The notes: generated by a model from the letters alone, not told the origin. Positions 10,882-22,396 are shown, counted from the first letter of the stretch. The stretch: 64,000 nt of DNA from Brassica napus (GCF_020379485.1 NC_063438.1:8136335-8200334), one strand, 5' to 3'. Made by a program: numbers and translations.

Positions 10882-12565
10882 ATGTCTGCCCAAAGAGTCT
10901 CTTCTCGTTCTAGAGATTCCATCAGCAGTCTCCCAGACGAGGTCCTCGGTAAAATCCTGTCTCTGCTTCCGACAAGACTTGCTGCTTCCACATCGGTTCT
11001 GTCCAAACGGTGGAAGAATCTTCTCCCCCTTGTAGACAGCCTCGATTTGAGCGACGCGATTGGCGATCCACGTGGCTTCTCTGCATTCGTGGACACAACT
11101 CTCGCTCTCTTAACCAACTCTTCAATCATCAAGAGATTCTCTCTCAACTGCGAACACAAACACGACACAACCAGAGTGGACACTTGGATTCGCACTGCCC
11201 TTGAGCGATTCTCGGAGCTTCACTTGGAGAGCGCATGTTTGCACGGTATCAAAACAGAGTCCTTCACGAGCAACACGTTGCTCAAGCTCACCTTATCTAA
11301 TGGTTTTTTTCTTTCTGGTCTTCCTCCTAATGGCGGCGTGTTTTTCCCAAACCTCAAAACGCTTTCTCTCGTTTCGGTTGGGTTTGAGCCTTGTGAGGTG
11401 TATGAGTATCTCATAACTGGCTGCCCTCTGCTTGAGGAGTTATTCATACGCTATGCTTCTCCCTCGGAGTGTAGCTGGATGGTTGTGAATCAGTCCATCG
11501 CAGTGTCGAGTCCTTCTATTAAGAGAATGTCCATCTCTTACCCTTCTCGTGATTACTGTGAGCCTCCCGCTAGTGAGGTGTTTAGGACACCGAGTCTTGT
11601 CTACCTTGACTATTCTGGTTACGTGGCGGGACATTATCATGTTGATTTCACCTCGCTTGTCGAAGCTAGGCTGGATCTTAGACGGGAGCGAGTTTTGGCT
11701 GTGGAGGAGGATGGTGTTGATGATTCTAGTGTCGGTGGTTGGGATGAGGATGTTTATGATGAAGCTGTGGAGCATAATGCAGAGGTTCATGATGATGATA
11801 TAGATGATAATGATAATGATAATGATGATGATGATGATGATGATAGTGATAGTGATGGAGAAGAGAGTTTGCCTGATGTTGCGAATCTGGTTGAAGGGAT
11901 AAGCAACGTTAAAACTCTTCACTTGTCTCCTTATTTTCTTGAGGTAGGTCAGCTTTGCTTCTTCTTCTTCTTTTATTGATTGGTTTCAGATCTAATGTTT
12001 GGTTTTGGTTTTGGTTTTTGATCTAAGGTGTTTGACATTTGCTGTAAATCGATGCCGGTGTTTCACAATCTCCTTACTCTGTCTTTTGAGAGTGACAAAG
12101 AAAGAGGATGGCAAGTGGTGCCACTTCTTCTTAAAAACTCTCCCAACCTGGAAACTTTAGTCATCAAGGTAAAATTAAATACACACAGTAGATTAATTGC
12201 TAGATTGTTGTTATACCTGAGTTTTTGCTTTTTAGGGTCTTGTGCACCAAGTTACAGATAAATGCGGGGACGCCTGTGTTTGCATAGCTAAGAAAAAGAA
12301 GAAGATGGAGGAGGAGAAAGTATGTTGTTTATCGACATGTCAAGTGAAGGTGCTAAACATTTCAGGGTATAGAGGGACTGGTAGAGAGCTAAAACAGATG
12401 AGGCATTTCTTGGGAAATTTGAAATGTCTTGAAACTGTCAAGGTTGGTCTTGTAGCTGAGAATCACCACGAAGACAACAGTGTTAACAATCACTACCAGA
12501 GAATCACCAATGCTCTTACTAAGCTTCCCAGAGCTTCATCAAATTGTCAAATCCATTTCTTTTGA
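10882..12565 (+). CDS. F-box/RNI-like LRR protein with C-terminal FBD-type region
   Basis: F-box proteins of this class are substrate receptors of SCF ubiquitin ligases. Three exons fit: 10882-11943, 12028-12168 and 12236-12565, all phase 0, giving 510 residues. The F-box is near residues 12-55 ([17 protein letters not shown], then VLSKRWKNL). Leucine-rich repeats follow ([47 protein letters not shown]). The C-terminal exon carries the [13 protein letters not shown] FBD motif. Residues about 300-330 form an acidic Asp/Asn/Ser tract encoded by GAT triplets, unusual for the family. It lies tail-to-tail with presenilin, as At2g29930/At2g29910 lie near PS2 in Arabidopsis. The family expands by tandem copying, so one-to-one orthology is not certain. 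Confidence 0.85.
11787..11862 (+). repeat. Coding GAT microsatellite
   Basis: Imperfect GAT triplets inside exon 1 of the F-box gene encode an Asp-rich tract. Such runs change length easily, so the acidic tract probably differs between alleles. Confidence 0.75.
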
Positions 12566-12999
12566 TTTCCCTCTTAAGAAGCAAATTATTAGCATGTTTA
12601 ATGAAGAGAAACTCTACCTTTTCTACTAGGATTTTCAAAGATCTCATGCTTTGCTATTTATTTGAGGTAGGAGAGCCTCAGTTTTGAGAATAAGTTACGA
12701 GTATGTCTCCAATGGCAATGCATTTGTAGACCATCTGCTTCATCATTTCAAGTCAAAAAATTCTGGTGGCAAAAAATTAAAGAGGATTCAGATCTATCTT
12801 GATTTTTAGAAAGCATAGATAGATACTCTATTGTTTAGGGTTTTACATAAGCTACATTGCATCTTGATAACCTTGAGCTTCCTTTTGTAAAACTGACTAA
12901 ATGTAGAGCAGTAGTTTTTAGACAAACGTGTATTGGCTACTCAATGATCCACACCAACGCAACTAGTTGACAAACAAAAAGAAACTGTATTCAATACTC
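12566..12999. other. Shared 3' spacer between F-box gene and presenilin
   Basis: Contains the convergent 3' UTRs of the two genes. No other feature was seen. Confidence 0.5.
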
Positions 13000-14175
13000 T
13001 TAAAACATGACAAGGTTTGAAGAACACTGCACAACAAAAACTTCTAAGAACAACCTCGCGAGAAAGTAAAACACAACACCTAACATGATGGAGACAGGAA
13101 GAGCAGGCAAAGCCTTTTGATACACAGACAAGAGCATCAACGTAACCCCTAAACCAGCAATAATGGCCAAGTAGCAAGCGTAAACCGTCATCAAATCATA
13201 CATGGCAGCTCTCCCAACCAAAACACTATAGAAGATGAAATCCCCAAGCCCCAACTTGATCGCACCAGACGCCCCCAACCCAATCCCTTCGAGAAAAGTC
13301 TCAGGTCTACTACTACTACTACTACTACTATCAATCAAGGGTACAGATATCTCTTCCGATCTTTGTTCCTCCTCCTCCTCTGCTCTAACCACATTGTTCT
13401 CCACGTCATCATCATTCACGTTGGATCTCTGTTCTCTCCAAACTCTCCTCTGCACCAAACGCGAGTCATCCCGGATCACGGGCCTCGCTTCATACACCAG
13501 AGCGGGTATATCCTCGTCTCTGGAGATAGCCATCTCCACAAGGAGACGCAACGGACCGACAGGTAAGAGAACAGCAGCGAGGTCGTAAAGCGCCAAAGCG
13601 ACAAGCAAAACCCAAGTAGTCCACTCGGGCAGCATCGTAAAGAAGTAAGCGACCAAGACACCGATCACGACCAAGTAGCCCTGAGTGATCAAGATCGAGA
13701 ACCTCGACATGAACACGGCGAACACACCCACGACGGAGAAGTTAAATAACAGGATCGAGAACGTGAGGGAATCGATGGGGAATCGGAAACGATCGATCAA
13801 AAGGATTGAGATTTCTCCGCCGAGGTTGGCTAAAACGACCAAGGCCGAGAAGCCCATGTAGAGCTTGAGGAAGGTGACGCATCTGAGGTAGAAGAGGAGG
13901 ACGAGGAGGAACGTGGCGACGGTGATGGCGGCGACGAAGACGAGGGAGTTGAGGAAGGCGCCGAGGAGCTTGTCCCAGGGGGAGTCGGAGTCGGTTTCGG
14001 AGTAAGCGGCGGTGGCGATAGAGGAGAAGGAGGAGGAGGATGGGTCGGAGTTTAGGAGGCAGACGAGGAGGACGACGGTGAACATGCATATGGAGACGGG
14101 CGTGAGGATTCCGATGAGCTCTTCGCCTAGGGAGTCCAGGATGCTGCTTCTCGGTCTTTGCTGGTTTCGATCCAT
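13000..14175 (-). CDS. PS2: Presenilin, catalytic subunit of gamma-secretase-type aspartyl protease (PS2-like)
   Basis: Presenilins are polytopic aspartyl proteases that cleave within membranes as part of a complex with nicastrin, APH-1 and PEN-2. This intronless frame encodes 391 residues with hydrophobic segments throughout. The catalytic aspartates are visible: D198 in ALYDLAAV and D312 in the GLGD motif, followed by the PAL motif at 357-359. The loop between them (about 240-292) is hydrophilic, with acidic and Ser-rich runs. The Ser run at about 283-289 is coded by a TAC/GTA-type triplet repeat. The start is the first ATG of the frame and gives the expected MDRNQ N-terminus. The Arabidopsis equivalent is At2g29900; the other plant presenilin (PS1) is less similar in these loops. 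All key residues are present. Confidence 0.95.
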   Translation of the reverse strand: MDRNQQRPRSSILDSLGEELIGILTPVSICMFTVVLLVCLLNSDPSSSSFSSIATAAYSETDSDSPWDKLLGAFLNSLVFVAAITVATFLLVLLFYLRCVTFLKLYMGFSALVVLANLGGEISILLIDRFRFPIDSLTFSILLFNFSVVGVFAVFMSRFSILITQGYLVVIGVLVAYFFTMLPEWTTWVLLVALALYDLAAVLLPVGPLRLLVEMAISRDEDIPALVYEARPVIRDDSRLVQRRVWREQRSNVNDDDVENNVVRAEEEEEQRSEEISVPLIDSSSSSSSRPETFLEGIGLGASGAIKLGLGDFIFYSVLVGRAAMYDLMTVYACYLAIIAGLGVTLMLLSVYQKALPALPVSIMLGVVFYFLARLFLEVFVVQCSSNLVMF

Positions 14176-14273
14176 TTCTTTGGAGGACGAGAGAGCCTTT
14201 CTCAGATTCCGATGAGCTTATTCCAGTCGCATACCTAATACCACGTCGTTTCACTCTAGTATGGAGTTTATTA

Positions 14274-14561
14274 GAGCATCCACATCAATGAACCCCGTCT
14301 TGGGTTCATCTTTTTAGTTTTTTATTATTAAAATTTGTTTCTTTTTCTTTTTGGTTTTTAAAAAAAAAAAAAAAAAAAGAAGTTAGACCAATCGCGGGCC
14401 GCCACGACACGTGGAGTCCGCGCTACAGTGATGAACTTTAGGAGAGAGGGGTTCAACCAAAAGAACTTTAGGAGAGAGAGGGTTCATGGAATTGAATTAT
14501 TTTATTATTTTTTTCTTGGTTTTTGTGTGAACTCCCCCATGAACCCTCAATGGGGGTGCTC
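14274..14561. mobile_element. Tourist-like MITE (PIF/Harbinger), copy 1
   Basis: A 288-bp element flanked by TTA on both sides (14271-14273 and 14562-14564). It starts GAGCATCCACATCAATG and ends CAATGGGGGTGCTC, which are imperfect inverted repeats. Its centre holds GCGGGCCGCCACGACACGTGG, shared in kind with the second copy at 22397. It sits about 100 bp upstream of the presenilin start, so it may overlap the promoter. Confidence 0.75.
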
Positions 14562-14822
14562 TTAAAGACTAGGCTTCGACCCCTTCAATATTATTTGACA
14601 ATGGTTACATATTAAATATTTAAAACAAAAATGATAATTATATAAAAATAAAATTATTAGAATTTTATTTTAAATAAAATATATTGAAACACTAGTGCCA
14701 AAGTCATGCAACCCTTTAATAGTATTAGGTTTAATAATCAATATTATTTTTAATATTATTTATACATTAACTGATTTTTAAATGATTATATATATATATA
14801 TATATATTAAATATTAAATATA

Positions 14823-15053
14823 TTTCCTCTGTTTTATATTGTCATTTTAATTTTTTTTTGTTATAAAAAGAGTGTCATTTTAGAATTTTAATACAATTCT
14901 AAACTTAATATTAATTTCAAAAGCATTGGTTTTATAAATAATTTCTCAAATACTATTAGTTGAATATGTGTAATTAAAAACAATTTAAATGCATTTCAAC
15001 TATTTTCTTAATTTGTGAATATCAATGTGATATTTTTTATGAAACAATTGGAG
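14823..15053. mobile_element. Stowaway-like (Mariner) MITE, copy 1
   Basis: Left end TTTCCTCTGTTTTATATTG and right end, read in reverse, CTCCAATTGTTTCATAAAA, are imperfect inverted repeats of the CTCCCTC-GTTTCATAA class. TA dinucleotides flank both ends. About 231 bp, AT-rich and non-coding. Confidence 0.55.
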
Positions 15054-15091
15054 TATATAACTCATATAGTTTTTTTTTTTGGTAAAAAATA

Positions 15092-15338
15092 CTCCCTCTA
15101 TTTCTTAATGTTACATATTCTAATTTTTTCACACAATTTAATAAAACACATTAAATTTACATAATTTTTTGTGTTTATCTTTGTTTCATAATTTTAAACC
15201 AATAAAAATTTAATAAGTGCAATTAAGTTTTTTGAAATTTGGAATTAGTTGATAAAATATGTCTTGAAAATGTAAAAAATAGATCTTTTTAAAACAAAAT
15301 TTTTTTCTAGAATATGTAATATTAAGAAACAGAATGAA
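15092..15338. mobile_element. Stowaway-like (Mariner) MITE, copy 2
   Basis: A 247-bp element with TA at 15090-15091 and 15339-15340. Left end CTCCCTCTATTTCTTAATG and the reversed right end TTCATTCTGTTTCTTAATA form a terminal inverted repeat that continues through TTACATATTCTA on both sides (about 32 bp, few mismatches). Its right border coincides with the place where the Copia remnant becomes recognisable. Confidence 0.7.
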
Positions 15339-15340
15339 TA

Positions 15341-18300
15341 TATTTTATGCTCCGCACACAAGTTTGTCATCAATTCGAAGCTTTGGCACTCCACGAACCA
15401 AGTCTTTATGCACCAGATTTGTCATGTTCCTAACATTCATATGTCCCAATCGTTGGTGCCATAGTTCCGCATTCCCTTGAGCAGACATGCATTTGATCTT
15501 CTTTTCCCACATGTAACAATTGTTGCCTCACCTGATTCCTTACAATACCGTCACACCATACGCATTGATTGCACGACAATCAGTTGCTGAGAACACCACT
15601 GTGAGTCCTTCATCACACGGTTAATTCACACTAATCAGATTTGCCTTTAGTCCTTTGACGAAGTACACATTCACCAGTTTGGGTAAGTCTGAGTTAGGGC
15701 TGGGCAAATAAACCGAACCCAAAAATCCGAACCGAATCCGATCCGATAAAAATGAATCCGAACCGATCCGAATCCGACATAAATACCGAATGGATCTTGT
15801 TTTTTGGTATTTTGGGTTATGGGTATTATCCGAACCGAATCCGAACCTAAATGGATATCCGATAGAACCCGAAATATTTAAAATCACAAAAAGAACTTCT
15901 ACCAAATATGATCTTAATTCTTAATATGTATCCAAAATACTTTAAGATATTATTGAACTTCTAAAATAATTATCTATACATGAAGGTTGATGGTGGAATG
16001 TGTCGGTTGAAGCCTGAAGTTTTTAGATTTTGGTCTTGTTTTCATTGAATAATGTTTCCCATTTCATGAGAACTTAGTTTTTTTTTTTATGATTTCATTT
16101 ATGTGGTTTTCTTTCTATCACTAACTATGTTTATCCTTCTCTTGATTTTGGATGATCACGTTTGATGTTTTTTCTTATTTTTGAATCAATTTTACTTATG
16201 TTTTGGCTGTTAAAATATGTACAAATCATGTATTTTAAATCCGAAGAACCGATTTCATTTATGTTTTAGTTACAAAATAGGTACAAATTAGGTATTTTTA
16301 AACCGAAGAACCGATTGGGACCCGAACCCGAAAGTACAATGGGTTATACCGGTTCTTCGAAGATTTACTAACTCCGACCCGAATTCGATAGAACCCGAGC
16401 CGGTCATGAACCAAACTTTTATATAACCCGAATGAGGCTGATTTTGATAAACCCGAAAAACCAAAACCCGAATGGATAAAACCGAAACCCGATTGGGACC
16501 CCGAATGCCCATGCCTAGTCTGAGTTGCAGGTGGTGCCTTTTCCCTTGATGATTCCATATCCTCCATCTCCAAATGTGACCTTTCCACCTTTAACTTTTG
16601 ACACTTCTTCAAGATACTCAGCATTTCCTGTCATATGTCTGGAGCATCCGCTGTCAAAGTACCATGGTTCATCTGAATCAGAGTCGTCCGTGACACGTGC
16701 CATGTTACACCTAACTCCACAAACGCCATTATTGACTGTTCTTGAATACATATCAGTTTTCATCCAGACTTGGTTAGTTTTCTCGATTCGCCAGAACTTG
16801 TGTTGTTTCCATACTTGCTTAACCCATTTGAGGTAGCAGAACTTTTTGTAATGATTAAATTTTCCACAAAAGAAGCACCCAGAAGTCTGATGCACTATTG
16901 TCTTAGAGCTGAGTTCCTCTGCATGTGCATAGCCTCCTGACACAAAGTTTGTCTTACCTGTGTCACCATACTGCCTCCCCGTGTAACCCAGACCCATATG
17001 TGAGTTTTCGGTTCTTCCAGCACACAGTATTTTGTCCAGTTGTTTAGTTCCAGTGAGCATCCTGATGTTTTTGTTATGTTGATCAAGTTTTGCCTGAAGA
17101 TCCTCAGACACCTTTCTTTCAGCTACAACTTCCTCTATAAGCTCTTCAACTTGTTTGGCAAGAATTAATTTTTCCTTTATTAGTCCGACACTCTCCTTAG
17201 CCAGTTTAGCTTCTCTCTGAAGTTCAAGTCGAACAAGAGATAGTTCAGCTTCCAGTCTCTCTTTATTTTAGTGAGAGAGAGAGATTCTCCATACTAAGTT
17301 TGATCAATGTTTTACGAACTTTCTTATAGCTTTCATCCAGTTCTCTTTCTGGTTCAGCATCGCTTTCAGAGCCTGACTCAAAGTCAGTTATTCCAAGAAA
17401 AGCCACAAAGTTGTTCAGCTCATCCTCACTGTCACTTTCTGAGTCACTGTCATTGATTCCAATCATTGATTCCCATGACACTGAAATTCTCTTCTCTTCA
17501 CTGTTGGACATTCGGTTCTGAACTGACCATATCCCTTGCATCCATAGCACTTGACATCAGCCTTTTTGCTTCCCTTGTCCGGTTCAGCAGCTGTCTTTCT
17601 TCCTGGGATGAACTTCTTCTGTCCTTGCTCTACCTTGCGTAAGGCTCTGTCAAATCGTCTGACCAGCAAACTCACTGGATCATTATCCATCCCTTCACTT
17701 TTCTCAATCGATGCTAGTGCGATCCCTTTTGCCTTCTTTCCACCAGATACCTCCAATCTCATGAGCCTGAAGCATCCCAACTACTTCATCAAAGGTCATC
17801 TCCTCAGTGTTCAGGGACACGCTCATCGCTGCCTTATATGGCATGAATTTAGCTGGTTGACACCTTAAGAATTTCTTCACTAGCTTCTTCTCTTTGTATT
17901 TTTTACCAAGAGTGAGAGCTTTTTGAGCTAGCGAGCTAAGCTTGGAGCTGAAGTTACCAATTGATTCATGTTCCTCCATCTTAAGTTCCTCAAATCTGGT
18001 CACAAGCATGTCTTTTCTGGAGCTTTAAACCTTCAGTGTTCCTTCAAAATGGACTTGAAGAATGTTCCATGCATCTTTTGTTGCTTCACAACCTCGAATC
18101 AGCTCAAATTGTTTTCTTTCCACACTGCAGTGAATGACAGTAAGAGCTATAGCGTTGAATTTTGCCATCTTGTTTTCTTCATCGGTCCAAAGCTCTTCTC
18201 CCTTTGGTACATCTTTCCCATCATCGCCTCTGGCAACAGGTGCTGTCCACCCAGATTCCACTGCTTTCCACGCCATATGGTATATACCCTTGATTGTCGC

Positions 18301-18384
18301 CTTCATACGCGCCTTCCAAAATCTGTAGTTCCCCACTTCAAGGATCACCTTTAAGTGCGACAACATCTCACAGTAGCTGTCCAT
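15341..18384 (-). pseudogene. Broken gag-protease-pre-integrase region of the Copia element
   Basis: The frame opens at 18384 and is interrupted several times; separate open pieces lie at 18384-18025, 18009-17704, 17780-17463, 17550-17263 and 17111-16515. The first two are the UBN2-type gag. The zinc knuckle near 17490 reads CYGCKGYGQFRTEC, with Gln where the zinc-binding His is expected. A second at about 16865 (CFFCGKFNHYKKFC) keeps C-C-H-C spacing. The protease DSG motif lies near 16650. Beyond the inserted element, the frame resumes near 15685 and ends at a stop by 15621. A GAG-pre-integrase LWHQRLGH-type motif is readable at about 15440-15470. It is not functional. Confidence 0.8.
15696..16516. 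mobile_element. Element nested in the Copia protease region, with 10-bp duplication
   Basis: An 821-bp insertion bounded by a perfect 10-bp repeat, AGTCTGAGTT, at 15686-15695 and 16517-16526. Its ends AGGGCTGGGCA and TGCCCATGCCT are inverted repeats with small mismatches. Both arms hold many CCGAACCCGAA / CCGATCCGAA words, a repeat common in plant genomes; the centre is plain AT-rich. The duplication length points to the Mutator superfamily or a relative. No protein is encoded. Confidence 0.75.
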
Positions 18385-18426
18385 CTTACTCCGCAGGATC
18401 TTACATGTTTAAAACAAATACAAATA

Positions 18427-18441
18427 CCAGCTCTGATACCA
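18427..18441 (-). other. Primer-binding site of the Copia element
   Basis: The minus strand reads TGGTATCAGAGCTGG, complementary to the 3' end of plant initiator methionine tRNA, the usual primer for Copia elements. It lies two bases inside the LTR border. Confidence 0.85.
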
Positions 18442-18443
18442 CT

Positions 18444-19036
18444 TGTTAATGTAAGATAATCAAGCTACACTAACTAGAACACACATTAACACATGGATAT
18501 TTCTTTTCAACAAATACGACTAGATTAATCCTTTTAAAAGCACATACAAGTTCTTCTTAAAAGCAATCCTTCAAGCAAGCTCAAAACAAACCTTGACTTG
18601 TTGACTAGTCTCACTCGTTCACAGACTTGATGCAGTCTATGAACCACTCAAGCTCTGAACCCCTAGTGGCTTTGCTTCTCCTTATTCAGACTTGCAAACC
18701 TTGCTATTGCTAAAAGTTCTCTCTGTGTGTTAAACGGCCACACAGTGCCAAGACCCCTCTTTATACTTTTAGAGGAAAAACTCTAGATGTAAAATCTAAC
18801 TAATGGAAACTTTCCATATATGCTTCTTCAGCAAATAAGCCAATCTCCTTTTCCTCTAAGCTTGATTGTTTTTTCTACAATACTTTCTTTAAGCTGAATT
18901 CTTCAGTAACTCTTCCTTCAATGCTCGTTAACCGACTCGACCAACTCTTATATCCTCGTCTGATGTCGTAGTTCATGTCATGCTTCATGAACTACTACAG
19001 CTTCGTCTTGACCATACATCTTCAATATTTTCTGCA
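18444..19036 (-). repeat. Single LTR of the Copia element
   Basis: Begins (plus strand) TGTTAATGTAAG next to the primer-binding site and probably ends ...TTTTCTGCA near 19036, giving TG...CA borders and about 590 bp. The outer border is a best guess because the partner LTR is missing. Confidence 0.6.
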
Positions 19037-20100
19037 TGATTCAAATTGAAGATTTTATCAGAATATACTTCTATTTTTGTAGCTTAAGTTTTCACAAAAT
19101 GATAGAAAATAAAAGTTTTGTTTCAAAAAATAAACTATTAGAAAGATGAAGTTATTATTAGTGTAACAAGCTATTCTTATGGAAAAAGGTAACAACATTT
19201 ACATTTACAACTGTAATATCTAAAATCTGTTTAAATGTTCTATTTGATTTTACTGTCGAGCTTTTATCTATTTGTTAGATTTATTATATACAAACATTTT
19301 CAGTTAAATTCTAATTCACCATAGTTTATTATTTCTTTATTTTTCTGGTCAATGATTTAATTGTTTAATTTTGTATGTTAACATGAATAAGTTTATATTT
19401 TAAAGCAGTATTATAATATTTACTTTTATGTGTTAGCATATATCTTAGTATTTTTAGAACAATGTTTCAAAAACATGTATGTTGTATATATTTTTCAAAA
19501 CTACATCATAGAAATTGTTTCAGTACTTCTAAGTTTTTGTATGAATGTTTATCTAGGTTAAGAAAAAAAAATATATATATATATATAATCTATTTTGATA
19601 GTCATTACAATTTTTCAGATAGTTTAGAAGACATTAAAATTGGGGGATAATACTAGTAATAGAATATTGTCCCACTATATGTGCTACTTTTAAAATAAAT
19701 AAAAATAGTTTACGACCCAATTTTTACTTAGGGGAATTAGACCGTATATTCATAGGAAAAATAGAAATAAAGTTTATAACCATAACATTGCATTGGCTAT
19801 GATATTCTGTGTATTTGTGTATTAATTGCCTTTTTACCCTTTTATCACACGCACCACTCTTTTCTTCTTCTCTCGCTCTTTATAATTTTGTCTACTTCAT
19901 ATCTGATCTTTCATTTTCTTTCGTAATATCACCACAATCACCTTTGCCAATTATTTCCGTACAATCATCTGATCCAACAAGTGTGTCTGATCAATTTTCT
20001 TCATATCTTTGTTTGGATTTACAATTTTACTACTTTCGATATATATGGATTAAGAAACAGAGGATGCGTAAAACTATTGGAGAAGATGAACAATACGCGT
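19037..20100. other. AT-rich spacer
   Basis: No gene recognised. CT-rich stretches appear near 19850-19920. Nothing else could be assigned. Confidence 0.4.
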
Positions 20101-20106
20101 TGTGTT

Positions 20107-20695
20107 GTACTATTCTATTTGATAAACATAAAATAGTACAATGCAATGTATTGTTACATCATCTCCACGTCTTATCCTCCTCCTCCTCCTCCTCTTCTAT
20201 CACCATCAGTTACTACAAAAGATCCCACATGTAACATCGCCACGTTCAGTTGTTTCATCACCACCACCATCTTCTCCTTTTCCACCATTGCCACCCGTAA
20301 TCTCCTTACCTCTTCCCAATATATCTTCTTCTCTCTTCCACTTTTCGTAGTAGTTTTTCTCCTTCATTATTCATGGCAACACTCTTTAATCCTTCTGCAA
20401 ATTGTATTTTTTATAAGTTTCATGATTCTTAACATTCATTTTTCACACTCAAATTTAATACTTTTTTGTTATTCTATTTGAAAAATAGAATAGAAATCGA
20501 ACGTTCTCTTTCTTTCTTCGTCTTCCTCCGCCCGTTCTCTTCTTTCTCCTCCTCCTCCTCCCCTCCCTCCCTCCCTCCCTCCCTCCCTCCCTCCTCTGAT
20601 CTCTTCCTACCTCGTCGTTCTCCTCCTCTTCCTTTTTCTCCAAATAGTATACAATATATAGATCGATGTATACTATTTCTCTTCAAAAATAGTAT
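20107..20695. repeat. Cluster of short similar hairpins plus a CCCT microsatellite
   Basis: Three small perfect palindromes share the word CTATTT/AAATAG: arms at 20107-20115 with 20132-20140 (TGTACTATT), 20471-20479 with 20483-20491 (ATTCTATTT), and 20670-20678 with 20687-20695 (ATACTATTT). The last left arm also pairs with AAATAGTAT near 20643. Between them lies a run of about eight CCCT units (20561-20594). Function unknown; possibly decayed element ends. Confidence 0.5.
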
Positions 20696-20699
20696 AGTT

Positions 20700-22390
20700 T
20701 TATTTTTTGTCTTTCATATACACAATAGACGCGTCGCTAAGGAGAAAGTGGTCCAACTTTGCTTATAATTATCACATCAAAGAGTAAACACTGTAGAATG
20801 GCTATATTCTTCATTTGTGGACCTCTTATGAATATCCAGCAAATTGACTCTTTTACTTAGGAATAGTTGAAACTATAACCTTTCGTGTTACTGAAAGAAA
20901 CGTTTTTTTCCATCTTACCAAAAAAGGTAACACTGTTTTGAAATGCTTCGTCTGTTTCGTTCCACGGCCGGTATTGCATCCAAAGCCTTACTATCGGTAG
21001 CTTTAAGTCTTTTGATTCTGTAACAAGTATAATTTAGCAATCTTTTTATTCTTTTTTTTCAATGGCAAATGATATTAGAGTTTGTCTTGTTGTCAAATAC
21101 ATTTGTGTTTCTTCAAAAAAAAAGAGAGTCAAATACCTTTGTGTTAAACGTTCAAGATACATTTTGCAAGGACCGTCTCAAACTCTACAGAGACCCTGTT
21201 CAAAAAAACAAACAAGACCCTTTATAATAATCTGAAATAATTTATGTTTTTCTGACAAAATATTGTTGTAATATATAATAAATACATCAATCTAATCTAA
21301 GTGGAAGAAACATCTTTTGGTTTTATAATTAAAAACTTATGAAAAGCACCTTTTCGGGACTATGAATTTTTCAGTTTCTTTTTTCTTTTAATTTTTTTTT
21401 GTATCCACAATCATAAGTTATAATCTATATAAAAAACTAATATAACATTAGAACCTGGATAGTGGTTAGAAAACAAAACCGTGGACTCTTGATTTGATTA
21501 AGCATGAAGTTGGAGATTCCTCGGTTTTCTTTTCGATAGAAGCTTAGACTAGTGTTTCTTCTTTGTGTTTACTATTTTTTTGTAAAAGTTGCTGAAATTT
21601 TATATATTTCTCTATTTATTTACAATCACTAATTAATAATAGTTTCCCAAATATAGAATATTAACTTTCTAAATTTACATTGAATATTAAATCGAACACC
21701 GACAATTATTTTTTACTTTCCAAAATATAATTGATTTAAATATTAATTTCTTCCTGACTTATTGCATTTTTGTTGGTTATGTAAGCAATTGAAGCATGTG
21801 TCGCTCCCTTGATAAATCCGGTCGAAGGGAACGGAACACACTGTTGTAATGCTTTCAAACGTAGAGAATCGAGTAAATGTATGCGTACACTCTTTGCGTC
21901 CAAGAAATTTTACGTAAAATTTGGGACGGAGCATATTTGTCGGATGTGTGCTAGCCTCAGCAATTGTAGCCATCGTCCAAAGACATAGATATTTATAACT
22001 TCGTTTTCTTATATAGTTTTTAAATATATTGAAAATACTTAAATTTTCTGTTTTAATCACAAATGTTTTGTTAGAATTTGTTAGATCATCCTAATCCTGT
22101 TGGACTTTACATATCCTTGACCGACTTGTATACAAAAAAATAAATCTTCATCAAACACTAACTGTTCCTCTTCTTGGGCTTGTAGTTGGCTGTTGCAGTT
22201 AGTATTATCCCGTACTTTTCTCTGAGTATCTAACCCAAATATTGGCCCATAAAAGTTGAAGATGGAAGCCTAATTCAGACAGCAACTGAATACCTGTACG
22301 ATGTTTTCTTCCGGTCAATCATTGCGTGACCGAATCAACTTAAGACGCATACATTTTGCATCATGCAGCAGATAAAAATAAAGCAATAAG
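20700..22390. other. Intergenic AT-rich DNA
   Basis: No recognisable gene. A 105-codon minus-strand frame at 21743-22060 contains a CFNCLHNQQKC stretch but matches nothing I know and lacks a signal peptide. Confidence 0.4.
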
Positions 22391-22396
22391 TTGTTA

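Larger units (their letters stand above)
15341..19036 (-). mobile_element. Truncated Copia LTR retrotransposon (minus strand)
   Basis: In minus-strand order the element has one LTR (about 19036-18444), a primer-binding site (18441-18427), gag, zinc knuckles, the protease region and the GAG-pre-integrase domain. It stops near 15341, before the integrase core, reverse transcriptase and second LTR. The coding part carries stops and frame changes and is split by an inserted element at 15696-16516. The gag layout and the WYFDSGCSRHMTG protease motif resemble the SIRE/Maximus lineage of Copia, by memory only. Confidence 0.8.

Noticed and set aside
13742..14254. 170-codon minus-strand frame rich in Arg and Pro
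   Set aside because: Out-of-frame shadow of the presenilin coding sequence.
20466..20768. Pro/Ser-rich frames around the CCCT run and their reverse frames
   Set aside because: Low-complexity translation of a microsatellite.
21743..22060. 105-codon minus-strand frame with CFNCLHNQQKC as a small cysteine-rich peptide gene
   Set aside because: No signal peptide, no recognised cysteine pattern, AT-rich surroundings.
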